64,000 bases of DNA from G965230065 sp965230065 (GTDB lineage Bacteria > Bacteroidota > Bacteroidia > Cytophagales > Cyclobacteriaceae): contig OZ245942.1 of NCBI GenBank assembly GCA_965230065.1, forward strand, positions 7,440,001-7,504,000, written 5' to 3'. The notes under the pieces were generated by a model. It did no database searches and was not told the origin of the DNA. It saw only the letters and a list, made by a program, of their open reading frames with translations. The first letter of the stretch is position 1; each line of letters opens with the position of its first letter. Both the position numbers and the translations under genes were made by a program. Positions 8,861-17,731 of this stretch are shown here, piece after piece.

Positions 8861-9322
8861 TTATTTCAAAGCCCCCGCCTCTACATCCCAGGGTTTGTCT
8901 TCCAGAATGGCGCGGGCACGGGCGTAAGCCATGCGGGGCAGGTATTTTCCCGACTGTTTGGCCTCACTCAGATAAGCACTGACTTTTTCCTTAGTGCCCA
9001 GCTTTTCTATTTCAGAAACGGCGTTTTGCTCTTCGGCCGTGTTTTCTTCATCAATCATTTTCATATGCAGTTCATCCATCGTCTTCTTTTCCCGGCGCAT
9101 GCCCAGCCTGTCAACATGGGGCAGGTTATATTTGCAATAGAAAGTTGCCTCTTTCATGAAAGCGAAAATGATGGCGTCAACCAAAGATATAATGGCCGGC
9201 ACAAGTGTCCAGCAGAACAACAAATACCGGAGTCCTCTTTTGTGCTGTCCCAAATAAAACCGGTGCGCACCGAAATTTCCCAAAAATATGGCAAAAACAA
9301 TAACTAGGCTTTTCTTTTTCAT
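8861..9322 (-). CDS. TM2 domain membrane protein
   Basis: 153 residues from the ATG at 9322 (MKKKSLVIVFAIFLG). The TM2 signature is clear: two membrane helices joined by a short loop, with GNFGAHRFYLGQ in the first and DAIIFAF closing the second. A polar helical tail of about 90 residues, rich in Glu and Lys, follows and is longer than in minimal TM2 proteins. Function of bacterial TM2 proteins is not established. The gene stands alone, with 600 bp of non-coding DNA upstream. Confidence 0.85.
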   Translation of the reverse strand: MKKKSLVIVFAIFLGNFGAHRFYLGQHKRGLRYLLFCWTLVPAIISLVDAIIFAFMKEATFYCKYNLPHVDRLGMRREKKTMDELHMKMIDEENTAEEQNAVSEIEKLGTKEKVSAYLSEAKQSGKYLPRMAYARARAILEDKPWDVEAGALK

Positions 9323-9923
9323 AACACAAAAATGTAGATGGTTCCCCAAAAAAATCTATAATCGAATGTAGCCCATCCATGCTTCTTTTCAGTACTGAAT
9401 CCCCGTTCTTTCTAAAGCATGTAAGAATTAAAAATGAATGTGCATCCTTTTACCATACCAGGGCAATTCGACGGTATACGGCATGGGCACAATGTGTGCC
9501 AAAACCATGTTTTTCCTTTCATTGTCTGTCTTGATAATAAGCTGTAAAAGTGAAACTTATCTTTGAATACCGAAAGAACTCATTGAGCAGTGTATTCACG
9601 CACCTCCATTTTTTTTATGGAAATCGCCCACATTTGTAAGCTCTGGGTGCGCTTCTCAAAATGAGTAGCCCTGAAATGAACAAGTTGCAAAAATTCCATG
9701 CATTGCCCCCAAAAACTTACATGGTATAATCTCATGCTTTTGGATCATTATCGCGGCCATGCCTGGTGCATATGGTTCTATTTTACCAATAGCGTTGCCT
9801 ATCCCAGCCTTTCTAAAGCTGCGCTGAAAAATTGTATTATTTTTATAATTTATAACTGCTATTTTCTTAAAAAGCCCGACATAGACGCTTACAGGTTTAT
9901 CTAATATTTTGTAATATTACCTT
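9323..9923. other. 600-bp divergent intergenic region
   Basis: It separates the divergent TM2 and amidase genes. A short frame at 9698-9904 has no family resemblance and odd composition (many Cys, Trp, His), so it is not called. At 9482-9515 a nested stem (CATGG/CCATG outside GGCACA/TGTGCC) is followed by TTTTT on the plus strand, terminator-like although no plus-strand gene precedes it; a small RNA upstream is possible. Near 9910-9921 a TATTTTG motif may belong to the amidase promoter. Confidence 0.5.
9482..9515 (+). terminator. Hairpin plus T-tract without a preceding gene
   Basis: CATGG pairs with CCATG, GGCACA pairs with TGTGCC inside it, with an AAAA bulge, and TTTTT follows. The shape fits an intrinsic terminator on the plus strand. 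The nearest upstream coding sequence is on the opposite strand, so any transcript it ends would be non-coding. Confidence 0.4.
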
Positions 9924-10610
9924 ATGAATCGTGAACACACACATCGGATTTTGCAATTTTGTACAGCATTTTTTTTATCAGGCTGTTTGATGTATGCCTG
10001 CGCCCCAAAACCCATTACCTTTCAGGAACGGCCCATTATTTATGATGAAGAAAGAAGCCGGCTTTCCCTGGAGTATATGGAAGAGCATTACGGCCTCATC
10101 CAGGAATCACCTACGATTGAACCCAAGATGGTGGTACTGCACTGGACGGCCATTCCTACCTTTGCAGGTTCATTTAAAGCTTTTTATGAACCCCGACTGC
10201 CTGCTTTCCGGGAAAAAATTGGCACTGCCAGCGCCCTGAATGTTTCGGTACCTTACCTGATAGACCGGGACGGCAGTATTTACCAACTCATGCCCGACAC
10301 CCTGTTTGCCCGGCACGTCATCGGCCTGAACCACTGTGCCATTGGGGTGGAGAATGTAGGCGATGGCAACGAAAACCCACTCACCGAAGCCCAGTTGAAA
10401 GCCAACGTAAATTTGGTGCGCTACCTCGCCGAAAAGTATGATATTGATTATGTGATTGGCCACCATGAATACCAGCAATTCATTGGCCATCCGCTATGGA
10501 AAGAAAAAGACCCCAATTACCTGACCGAGAAATCTGACCCCGGGGACGAGTTTATGCAAAAAGTACGGAAACAGTTGAAAGATTTGGATTTGAAACCTTT
10601 GCCGGAATAG
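9924..10610 (+). CDS. N-acetylmuramoyl-L-alanine amidase (Amidase_2), lipoprotein
   Basis: 228 residues. The N-terminal hydrophobic segment ends in LMYAC, a lipobox, so the enzyme should be membrane-anchored in the periplasm like AmiD. Amidase_2 zinc ligands are visible: His in VLHWTA, His in GLNHCAIGVE and an Asp in KSDPG; the HHEYQQF segment is also typical. It cleaves the lactyl-Ala bond of peptidoglycan fragments. Length matches family members without a peptidoglycan-binding domain. The stop overlaps the first unit of a heptad repeat array. Confidence 0.9.
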   Translation: MNREHTHRILQFCTAFFLSGCLMYACAPKPITFQERPIIYDEERSRLSLEYMEEHYGLIQESPTIEPKMVVLHWTAIPTFAGSFKAFYEPRLPAFREKIGTASALNVSVPYLIDRDGSIYQLMPDTLFARHVIGLNHCAIGVENVGDGNENPLTEAQLKANVNLVRYLAEKYDIDYVIGHHEYQQFIGHPLWKEKDPNYLTEKSDPGDEFMQKVRKQLKDLDLKPLPE

Positions 10611-10703
10611 TCCATAGTCGATTAGTCCACAGTCCATAGAAAAAAACTGTGGACTGTGGTCGGATGGCCGATGCCACTAAAAAACTATCGACTGTAGACT
10701 ATA
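10609..10703. repeat. AGTCNAY heptad repeat array, inverted
   Basis: Left array: AGTCCAT, AGTCGAT, one extra T, AGTCCAC, AGTCCAT (10609-10637). Right array reads as the complement: ATCGACT, GTAGACT (10687-10700), plus CTGTGG, ACTGTGG at 10647-10659. The inner arms pair over 13 bp around AAAAAA. A GTCGG-ATGG-CCGAT unit (10659-10672) is nested in the right arm, like an insertion. The array sits between two plus-strand genes, so it is not limited to convergent gaps. Confidence 0.75.
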
Positions 10704-10722
10704 AACAAAACAACATAAAACC

Positions 10723-13700
10723 ATGAGCATCCTTCTGGAAAACGACCTTTACAAACCCTTCACCGTGTACCGCTCTTCGGCGGGGTCGGGCAAAACGTTT
10801 ACGCTGGCACTGGAATACCTCAAACTGGTGTTGGGAGGGCGTACTTCTTTTCGAAATATCCTGGCGGTTACTTTTACCAACAAGGCCACACAGGAAATGA
10901 AAAGCCGGATTATTGAGTTTCTGTATCAACTTTCAGTGGGGAAAGGCGAAGGCATACGGGAAGTACTGAAAGAAAGTACTGGGCTGTCTGATGAGCAACT
11001 CACTGAAAGGGCAGGACAGGTATTATCACGTATTTTGCACGGATATTCCTTTTTTTCGGTCATGACCATAGACGCATTTTTCCAGAAAGTGGTGCGGGCT
11101 TTTGCACGGGAAATGGGTTTGCAGGCTGGCTTTCGGCTGGAAATGGATACCGACAAAGTGCTGGACGAGGTGATAGACCAAATGCTGCTGGACGTGGGCA
11201 AGGAAGAAAACTACACGCTCACCGAGTGGCTGGTAGAGTTTGCGCTGGAAAAAGTAGAAAAAGGCTACTCATGGGATTTTCGTCGGGATATCAAGCACCT
11301 GGCTTCCCAGCTTTTTAAGGAAGACTACAAAACCAAAGAATCTCAAATGCTGGAAGCGGGGGGCGAAAAACTGAAAATAGCCCAAGTGCTGAAAAAACTC
11401 AAAGATACGGTCGCCGGCTTTGAACAGGAATTACAGCAAATTGGGGAAGAAGCCATTACCATTATGCAGGAACACGGCCTGGAAATGGGCGACTTTGCTT
11501 TTAACACCGCCGGAGTAATGGGCTATCTGAACAACCTGGCGGAAGGGAAATTTTACCCACCCGGCAAACGTGCGCTTGGTGGCGTAGATAATCCCGAAGC
11601 CTGGTACAGCAAAAAGTCTGAGAAAAAAGAAGACATTCAAACAGCCGTTGAAAATGGATTGCAGGATGCCCTGGCCCGGGCCATAAGCTTGTGCCATACC
11701 GATTATGAAACTTACCTATCAGCCCTGCAACCGCTGCGGTTTGTGTACACTTTTGGCATTTTGGCCGATGTGAACCAAAAGCTGGAACAGTACAAGCTCG
11801 ATCATGATTTTATGCTCATTAGTGATGCGCCCCTCTTTCTGAAAGAAATCATCGGGCAGGACGAAACGCCTTTTATTTATGAAAAAATAGGCACTACGTT
11901 CAATCATTTTCTCATTGATGAATTTCAGGATACTTCTGGCTTTCAGTGGGACAACTTCCGCCCGCTGGTAGAAAACAGTTTAGATGCAGGACACCAAAAC
12001 CTGATTGTGGGTGACATCAAACAATCAATTTACCGATGGCGGGGAGGCGACTGGCGGTTGCTTCTGGAACAGATACAGCATGATATTTCGCCTGCCCAAA
12101 CCCTGGTGAAAAACCTGGATAAAAACTACCGCAGCCTGCAGGAAGTCATCAATTTCAACAACAGCCTTTTTGCAACCCTGCCTTCTTTGTTTGAAGAAGA
12201 ACTGCAAACCAAAATGACGGAAATTGAAAACCCGCACCTGCAAGATGAAATGATGGCAAAAACCACCATCATTTCTGATGCGTATAACGATGCCTATCAG
12301 TTTTTGCCCGATGCCAAAAAAGAAGATGCTGCCAACAAATGGCAGGGATATGTACACATTGAACTCAGTCCCAAAGAAAGAAAAAGCCGGACAAAAGACG
12401 AACTGGGTGAGGAAATTCCCGAATACCGGGAACAAATCCTGAACCGCCTGCCGCAAATGGTAGAAGACTTACAAGACCGGGGTTACCAGCCACAAGACAT
12501 CGCTTTTTTGGTTCGCCGCAAAGAAGACGGCCGTGACATTGCCAATGCCCTCATGTTGTATAAAAGCGAAAATGCCAAACCCGGTTATTCTTACGAGGTA
12601 GTTTCTTCAGAATCACTCTTTCTTGAAAATTCGCTGACGGTTACTTTTCTGATAGACCTGCTGAAATTTATGAACAACCCGGGGGATAATGTGGCAAGGG
12701 CCGGTGTGCTTTACAAATACCATCGCTTGAAAACCGGACAGGATTTGCCAGCAGCACAACTCCATGATATTTTTACGGCTGCCTCCGGTAAAGGACAGGA
12801 AGAGGGGTTGCGGCTATTTTATGGTATGCTGCCCAAAGATTTTATCAGCAACCGGCTTTACCTGAACAAACTGCCCCTGTACGAACTGGTGGAGCACCTT
12901 ATCCGTATTTTCAAACTGGGCGAAACCAGGGAGCTTGCCTATTTACAGGCGTTTCAGGACGCGGTACTGGAATTTACCGACAACGAGGCCGGGGATACCT
13001 ATTCTTTTCTGGAATGGTGGAAAGACAAAGGGCATGAATATTCGGTGCAGGTATCGGAGCAAATGAATGCCATGCGCATCCTCACCATCCACAAATCCAA
13101 AGGGCTGCAATTCAAAGTAGTAGTTATTCCGTTTTGCGATTGGAAGCTGGACCATGCACCAACTTCTACCAACATCATGTGGCTGCAATCTGAACAAAAG
13201 CCCCTTTCAGCAGTGGGCCTTATGCCTTTACGGTACACTTCTAAACTTAAAGATACAGTTTATCGGCAGGATTATTATGACGAAATGATTCGCACGCACA
13301 TTGATAACCTCAATTTGCTTTATGTGGCCTTTACCCGGGCCGAAGAATGCCTGTATGCTTTTGCCCAAACCGAAACTTCAAAAGGTGGGGACTGTAAGCT
13401 AACATCTGTAGGCAATGCATTATACCTCACTTTTAATCGGGATTTGCCGGAAGATACCAACCCCAACCGTCCACTCATTGCCTTGTGCAACCACTGGAAA
13501 GCTACAGACAATGTACTCTCCCTGGGGACACCTCCTACCCCCGAAGACAGAAAGGAAAGCAGTGCAGAAAAGAGAGAAAATAACCGGATTGAAACTGTTT
13601 CATTGGCGCGGTATGCTTCCAATACCTGGCGCAACAAGGTAACCGTAAAACAAAAAGCCAAAGGGTATTTTATGAAAGCCACAGAAAGCGGCACCATCCG

Positions 13701-14133
13701 GATTAATTATGCGGCTTTGTTGTATGATGTGCTTACCCGCCTGGAAACCTTTGAAAACCTTGAGCGTGTTGTGGATGAAGTATATTTTGAAAGGGGCATT
13801 TCCCCGGAAGAAAAAGTGGAATTACTGAAGCGTGCTCAAAAATTACTACAAACCCCGGAAGTAACCACCTGGTATGATGGTTCATTTGATGCCATCAAAA
13901 CCGAAGCATCCATCCTCACCAAAACCGGACAGGAAAACCACCCAGGCCGCGTACTGATTAAAGGAAAAACAGCAGTTGTGATTGATTTCAAGCTAGGAAA
14001 AAAGACAAAAGCCCTGGTGAAAGAAGATGCCCGGCAGGTGCGGGCTTATATGAAGCTATTGCAGCAAATGGGCTACCAACCGGTGGAAGGGTATCTGCTG
14101 TATATTAATAAAGGAGAAATAGAGAAAGTGTAA
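10723..14133 (+). CDS. UvrD/RecB-type helicase-nuclease (AddA/RecB-like)
   Basis: 1136 residues. Superfamily 1 helicase motifs appear in order: Walker A SSAGSGKTFT (about 20-29), TFTNKATQEM, MTIDAFF, DEFQDTSGFQW (Walker B), GDIKQSIYRWRGGD, DKNYRS, TIHKSKGLQF and LYVAFTRAEE. The C-terminal 60 residues have a PD-(D/E)XK-like core (AVVIDFKLGKK, then ARQVRAYM). It would unwind and degrade DNA ends for recombinational repair. The usual AddB-type partner is not adjacent: upstream is an amidase and downstream a minus-strand hicB-like gene. The start ATG gives the canonical short lead to Walker A. Confidence 0.92.
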   Translation: MSILLENDLYKPFTVYRSSAGSGKTFTLALEYLKLVLGGRTSFRNILAVTFTNKATQEMKSRIIEFLYQLSVGKGEGIREVLKESTGLSDEQLTERAGQVLSRILHGYSFFSVMTIDAFFQKVVRAFAREMGLQAGFRLEMDTDKVLDEVIDQMLLDVGKEENYTLTEWLVEFALEKVEKGYSWDFRRDIKHLASQLFKEDYKTKESQMLEAGGEKLKIAQVLKKLKDTVAGFEQELQQIGEEAITIMQEHGLEMGDFAFNTAGVMGYLNNLAEGKFYPPGKRALGGVDNPEAWYSKKSEKKEDIQTAVENGLQDALARAISLCHTDYETYLSALQPLRFVYTFGILADVNQKLEQYKLDHDFMLISDAPLFLKEIIGQDETPFIYEKIGTTFNHFLIDEFQDTSGFQWDNFRPLVENSLDAGHQNLIVGDIKQSIYRWRGGDWRLLLEQIQHDISPAQTLVKNLDKNYRSLQEVINFNNSLFATLPSLFEEELQTKMTEIENPHLQDEMMAKTTIISDAYNDAYQFLPDAKKEDAANKWQGYVHIELSPKERKSRTKDELGEEIPEYREQILNRLPQMVEDLQDRGYQPQDIAFLVRRKEDGRDIANALMLYKSENAKPGYSYEVVSSESLFLENSLTVTFLIDLLKFMNNPGDNVARAGVLYKYHRLKTGQDLPAAQLHDIFTAASGKGQEEGLRLFYGMLPKDFISNRLYLNKLPLYELVEHLIRIFKLGETRELAYLQAFQDAVLEFTDNEAGDTYSFLEWWKDKGHEYSVQVSEQMNAMRILTIHKSKGLQFKVVVIPFCDWKLDHAPTSTNIMWLQSEQKPLSAVGLMPLRYTSKLKDTVYRQDYYDEMIRTHIDNLNLLYVAFTRAEECLYAFAQTETSKGGDCKLTSVGNALYLTFNRDLPEDTNPNRPLIALCNHWKATDNVLSLGTPPTPEDRKESSAEKRENNRIETVSLARYASNTWRNKVTVKQKAKGYFMKATESGTIRINYAALLYDVLTRLETFENLERVVDEVYFERGISPEEKVELLKRAQKLLQTPEVTTWYDGSFDAIKTEASILTKTGQENHPGRVLIKGKTAVVIDFKLGKKTKALVKEDARQVRAYMKLLQQMGYQPVEGYLLYINKGEIEKV

Positions 14134-14147
14134 CTAACTCTTTTCAT

Positions 14148-14390
14148 TTAGCCAGCCAATACTTGGATAGGTGTAGATGTTGGCTCGGGTATCACTTCTC
14201 CATCTTCATTCATTGTCTCGATATGCAGCTGGATGGCCTCTTTAATAAGCTGCTCTACTTCTTCCCTGGCTTCTCCTGCTGCCACACACCCCGGCAAATC
14301 TGGCACATAAGCACCATAACTTGTTGCGCCTTTTTCTATAATTACTAAATATTCTTTCATAAAGTATTTTGGTAATTCCTTAACTTTCAT
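14148..14390 (-). CDS. HicB-like antitoxin domain protein without HicA
   Basis: 80 residues. The core YLVIIEKGATSYGAYVPDLPG followed by a Cys, a Glu-rich helix (REEVEQLIKEAIQLHI) and an acidic tail matches the HicB/UPF0150 partial RNase H fold. Translation may instead begin at the internal ATG (14360), which gives the common N-terminus MKEYLVIIEK. No HicA-like gene is present on either side, and there is no ribbon-helix-helix or HTH extension, so it is an orphan. A 13-bp perfect hairpin lies just upstream (14446-14480). Confidence 0.8.
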   Translation of the reverse strand: MKVKELPKYFMKEYLVIIEKGATSYGAYVPDLPGCVAAGEAREEVEQLIKEAIQLHIETMNEDGEVIPEPTSTPIQVLAG

Positions 14391-14445
14391 TGATATAAAG
14401 TAAACGAATTTTCGGTGAAACTAATTATGTGAGTTACTCATTTGT

Positions 14446-14480
14446 CCGCCAATTATCTATACTGTGCAGATAATTGGCGG
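14446..14480. promoter_or_regulatory. Perfect 13-bp inverted repeat upstream of hicB-like gene
   Basis: CCGCCAATTATCT (14446-14458) and AGATAATTGGCGG (14468-14480) are exact inverse complements around a 9-nt spacer; with a G-T wobble the arms extend to 16 bp. It lies between the PspC/GIN stop and the hicB-like start, both on the minus strand. No T-tract follows on that strand, so it is either a weak terminator or an operator. Confidence 0.6.
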
Positions 14481-14505
14481 GCACTACATTTTTGGGTGTG
14501 GTTTT

Positions 14506-16911
14506 TTAAAACTTCTCCACATTCCGTCCCTGTCCATTTTCAATGGTTACGGCAGCATCGCCTGTATACTCAACACGGGAAGCGGTTCCGGCATCAACAT
14601 CCAAGGTTTCGGTAGCATTTACCCGGGCGCGGGAAGCCCCGCCCAGCTTCAACTCAGCCCTGCGTGCCACCAATTCGGAGGCTTCCAGTTGGGCAGCCCC
14701 GCCCATGTTGATGTCAACGAAATCTGCTGTGCCAAACAACTGTAACTTGGCGGCACTGGACATATCAACATCCAACTCCTGCGCTTCTACGGCCAGGGTA
14801 ACATTGGCAGCCCCGGCGAGGTCTACGTGTAAATTCTCACTAACAAACTTACTAATGGTGGCCTGTGTAGCACCCTGAAATTTTACGCTTTCCAACGCAG
14901 GCATGGTAATAAGAATGCCCAAATCTTCCGTATTCTTTAAAAACCCTTCTTTTTCAACCTCCAGCAAATCGCCCCGCACTTTCACTTCTATGCGCTCCAC
15001 ATCTTCTTCCCTGCCAGTAACAGTTACTTTAAAGGTATCGCCCTGGAAAACTTCTACCTTAAAAGCCCCGCTGATATCCAGGTTTTCAAACCCTTCTACC
15101 TCAAAATCACGGCTGAAATTACCCGGTAAATCATAGTCCTCGAACTGATCGTCCAGGTTTTCAGGTCCCTCGCAGGTAATGCATTCTAGTCCATCAGAGG
15201 TAAACATAAAGGTATTGCCTTCCATATCAGATACTGAAAGGTTGTTGGTGTACAAGATGCCTGTACTCAGGATTTCACGCAATGCCCTGTCCATCATAAA
15301 AGGTTGTCCGTAAGGAATATACAACGTCATATCCAGTTCCTGTGCCCTGAACTCTGCCCCTTCTTTGAACGCAAAAGTAGAAGGAAAAGCAAATGTAGAG
15401 TCTGTTTGTTCTACCTGATAATCAATCATTTGCGCGTTTTCCTGGGCTGTTTCAAAATCCTTTCCCCTGGCCCGGTATGCTTTTTCCAATGTCAGTACCG
15501 AATCGGCATGGCCCTGGATGCGCAGGTCGGTGGCATCATAATTATTGCCATTCTCTTTCAACGTAAGCACCGGAGTGGTTCCCACTAAATTATAGGTTTG
15601 GGTTTCGGTATACCGGGCATCTTCCCGGAAATCCATGACCACCGGAGGAATGGTAAAACTCAGAATGGCGATGCTGATAAACCACAACCCTAGCGCTGAC
15701 CATCCCAGGGGGGCACTCACCACTTTCCGTTTGGCGATCACTGCCACACCTGATAAAACGATGGCTAAAGCTGGGATAAAAATGGTAATAAATGCCGCGA
15801 TTAAACCCAGTTCCGGTATACTACTTCTGATGGTATCCAGTGGAATATTACCATGTACGCTGTACATATCAGCCGTAAAAAGCCCGATGGCTACACCGGA
15901 TGCAACCAGGATTACAAACATCAACCCAAGCCCCATGAATAACAAGATCAACCCGGCAATAATACGGGCAATCTGTCCTAAAAACATTAAAAACGGGCCG
16001 GCCACTTTGCCCAAGCCGTTGAAAATAGTAGCAATGAGGCGAAAAGGAAAGAGCAAAACCTTGGTGAAGGTGTTTTCTTCCTCATTTTCGTTTACGTTGA
16101 GGTTTTTTTTTACACTGTGTTCAATATTGGCGAGGGTCACCGGCTCTCCCGACATCTGCATTTTGTCGGTAAGCGACTTGGCCTCTGGGGTGATAATCCA
16201 GAGGACAATGTAAGCGATAATTCCAAAACCACCGAGAAAGATGCTGAGTACGAAGAGCAGGCGGATCAGCGTAGTATCTGTACCAAAATAAGCCGCTATC
16301 CCTCCAGCTACCCCCCCCACTACCCGGTCATCCGGATTACGGAAGAGCTTCTTGATTTTTTCATCAGATTGCAAATCGTCACGTCCGGGCACCACAATCC
16401 AGAAGATGATGTAGGTGATGAACGTAATGGCCCCGGCCGAAATAAATATGTCGGAAAACAGTAATACCAGAATCAGCAACCGGATCCACAGGGGGTCAGT
16501 ACCGAAGTAATACGCAATACCGGAAGCTACCCCACCCACAATCCGGCGTTTGGTATCACGCACCAGGCGTTTGGGTTCATCAGTAGCCGCGTGGGTGTAG
16601 GTACGCCCTTTGTGCTGGCGGGCTTCTTCCTGCTCTGTGGTATCTTCAGCCGCTTCAAAGTCTGCTATATTTCCCATTTTGGCAACTACCGCTTCCACAT
16701 CTTCTTGGGTAATTACTTCTTTACTACTACTCAGTTTTGAGAGGAAAATTTCGGCAATACGCCCTTCAATGTCTTCTATAATCTCTTTATTATCTTCATA
16801 AGAGGCAAAGTACCGGGAAATAGATTCCAGATAGTTTCTTAATATTTCATAGCCATCTTCTTCAATGTGAAAGATAATGCCACTGATATTGATGCTTATG
16901 TTCTTTTTCAT
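14506..16911 (-). CDS. PspC-domain membrane protein with C-terminal DUF2807 (GIN) adhesin-like domain
   Basis: 801 residues. After a cytoplasmic N-terminus of about 110 residues there are two PspC domains (VGGVASGIAYYFGTDP and VGGVAGGIAAYFGTDT, about 115-250), each with membrane helices, then a further 4-5 helices (about 290-450). The C-terminus (about 590-800) is a DUF2807/GIN beta-helix with repeated short hydrophobic-Gly turns. This PspC-GIN fusion is typical of Bacteroidota. It overlaps the upstream PadR gene by 4 bp (ATGA), so the two are translationally coupled. A role in envelope stress is suggested by PspC homology; the outer domain's ligand is unknown. Confidence 0.9.
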   Translation of the reverse strand: MKKNISINISGIIFHIEEDGYEILRNYLESISRYFASYEDNKEIIEDIEGRIAEIFLSKLSSSKEVITQEDVEAVVAKMGNIADFEAAEDTTEQEEARQHKGRTYTHAATDEPKRLVRDTKRRIVGGVASGIAYYFGTDPLWIRLLILVLLFSDIFISAGAITFITYIIFWIVVPGRDDLQSDEKIKKLFRNPDDRVVGGVAGGIAAYFGTDTTLIRLLFVLSIFLGGFGIIAYIVLWIITPEAKSLTDKMQMSGEPVTLANIEHSVKKNLNVNENEEENTFTKVLLFPFRLIATIFNGLGKVAGPFLMFLGQIARIIAGLILLFMGLGLMFVILVASGVAIGLFTADMYSVHGNIPLDTIRSSIPELGLIAAFITIFIPALAIVLSGVAVIAKRKVVSAPLGWSALGLWFISIAILSFTIPPVVMDFREDARYTETQTYNLVGTTPVLTLKENGNNYDATDLRIQGHADSVLTLEKAYRARGKDFETAQENAQMIDYQVEQTDSTFAFPSTFAFKEGAEFRAQELDMTLYIPYGQPFMMDRALREILSTGILYTNNLSVSDMEGNTFMFTSDGLECITCEGPENLDDQFEDYDLPGNFSRDFEVEGFENLDISGAFKVEVFQGDTFKVTVTGREEDVERIEVKVRGDLLEVEKEGFLKNTEDLGILITMPALESVKFQGATQATISKFVSENLHVDLAGAANVTLAVEAQELDVDMSSAAKLQLFGTADFVDINMGGAAQLEASELVARRAELKLGGASRARVNATETLDVDAGTASRVEYTGDAAVTIENGQGRNVEKF

Positions 16912-17252
16912 GTCTTTTGTTGCTTTGAGTCTTGGGTAATATTGTTGGTTGAGTCTACCAGCTCCTGCCAGGTTTTCCGCAGTCCTTCCAGAAAAGCCCT
17001 GCCCTCGTCAGTAAGCTGATAATATTTACGCGGAGGCCCCGAGGTGGATTCTTCCCACCGATAGTCTACCAGTCCGGCCTTTCGCAGGCGGGTGAGCAGT
17101 GGGTATAAAGTACCTTCCACCACCATAATTTTGGCAGAAGTTAGCTCCTCCAACATATCCGATGCATATACCTCTCCGCGTGAGATGATATGCAGGATGC
17201 AGAATTCCAGAATCCCTTTCCGCATCTGCACCTGTGTGTTTTCTATTTTCAT
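16908..17252 (-). CDS. PadR family transcriptional regulator
   Basis: 114 residues with a winged-helix domain typical of small PadR proteins: RKGILEFCILHII, EMLEELTSAKIMVVEGTLYP, LLTRLRKAGLV and the wing residues SGPPRKYYQLTDEGR. It is first in a two-gene operon with the PspC/GIN gene and overlaps it by 4 bp. A near-perfect 26-bp palindrome lies between the -33 and -7 elements of a good promoter upstream, so autorepression is very likely. The inducing signal is unknown. Confidence 0.93.
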   Translation of the reverse strand: MKIENTQVQMRKGILEFCILHIISRGEVYASDMLEELTSAKIMVVEGTLYPLLTRLRKAGLVDYRWEESTSGPPRKYYQLTDEGRAFLEGLRKTWQELVDSTNNITQDSKQQKT

Positions 17253-17369
17253 CAGTCTACAATTTATTTTTATGGCCTGATGGAATGAATCTGTAGTAAT
17301 AATTCTTCATTTGAAAAATTTAGCCAGGTTTCATTTCACGTATCCATTGGGTTTAGTTGATTTCTGCTT

Positions 17370-17400
17370 CAAATGTATAACTTAGTACTATGTTATACAA
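17370..17400 (-). promoter_or_regulatory. Promoter with embedded PadR operator
   Basis: On the minus strand TTG (17400-17398) and TACATTTG (17377-17370, a full match to TAnnTTTG) are 20 nt apart, the Bacteroidota spacing. Overlapping them is a palindrome with perfect arms TGTATAAC (17374-17381) and GTTATACA (17392-17399); the 10-nt centre contains AGTACT, so 24 of 26 positions are symmetrical. The ATG lies about 110 nt downstream. Confidence 0.75.
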
Positions 17401-17485
17401 GGTATTTGGTTATTTTGTTTCACTTGATGCTATTTTATTTTTCATAATACAGGAAATAATTGCTCTTAAAAAAGTATTTCGCTAC

Positions 17486-17612
17486 TTAAGGCAAAGCAAA
17501 AGCCACATAAGAACCACCCGGCTTTAATCCATACCGGACGCCACCCGCTGCAATGGCAATGTATTGCTTACTGTTCACCAAATAGTGGTACAGCATATCC
17601 ACAGGTGGGCAT
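17486..17612 (-). pseudogene. Decayed 3' fragment of a PQQ-dehydrogenase gene
   Basis: The last 27 codons match the end of the dehydrogenase gene at 21234: QYIAIAAGGVRYGL is identical, as are the stop and final codons. Upstream the similarity continues in a shifted frame (MPTCGYAVP here, LPAGGFATP there), which implies a net loss of 5 nt, and then it ends. No start or domain remains. The synonymous and nonsynonymous drift indicates an old copy. It lies just downstream (minus strand) of the FtsX permease gene. Confidence 0.85.
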
Positions 17613-17731
17613 AAAAGTTTTTGAAAAATCGGGGATGGGTTTGCAAAACGCCCTCCTTTGTGAAAAGGAATGGGTAAGCAATGATATTTCATTTAAATTA
17701 CAGGAATAATTAAACAAAGTATAGCCTTTTG

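Noticed and set aside
9698..9904. Frame of 68 codons upstream of the amidase gene
   Set aside because: The residue mix is odd (many Cys, Trp and His) and there is no family resemblance, so it is probably non-coding.
14148..14390. A HicAB toxin-antitoxin pair
   Set aside because: No HicA-like gene with its double-stranded RNA-binding fold was found within 2 kb.
17486..17692. Short frame as a functional dehydrogenase gene
   Set aside because: Only the last 27 codons match and a frameshift precedes them; it is treated as a pseudogene fragment.
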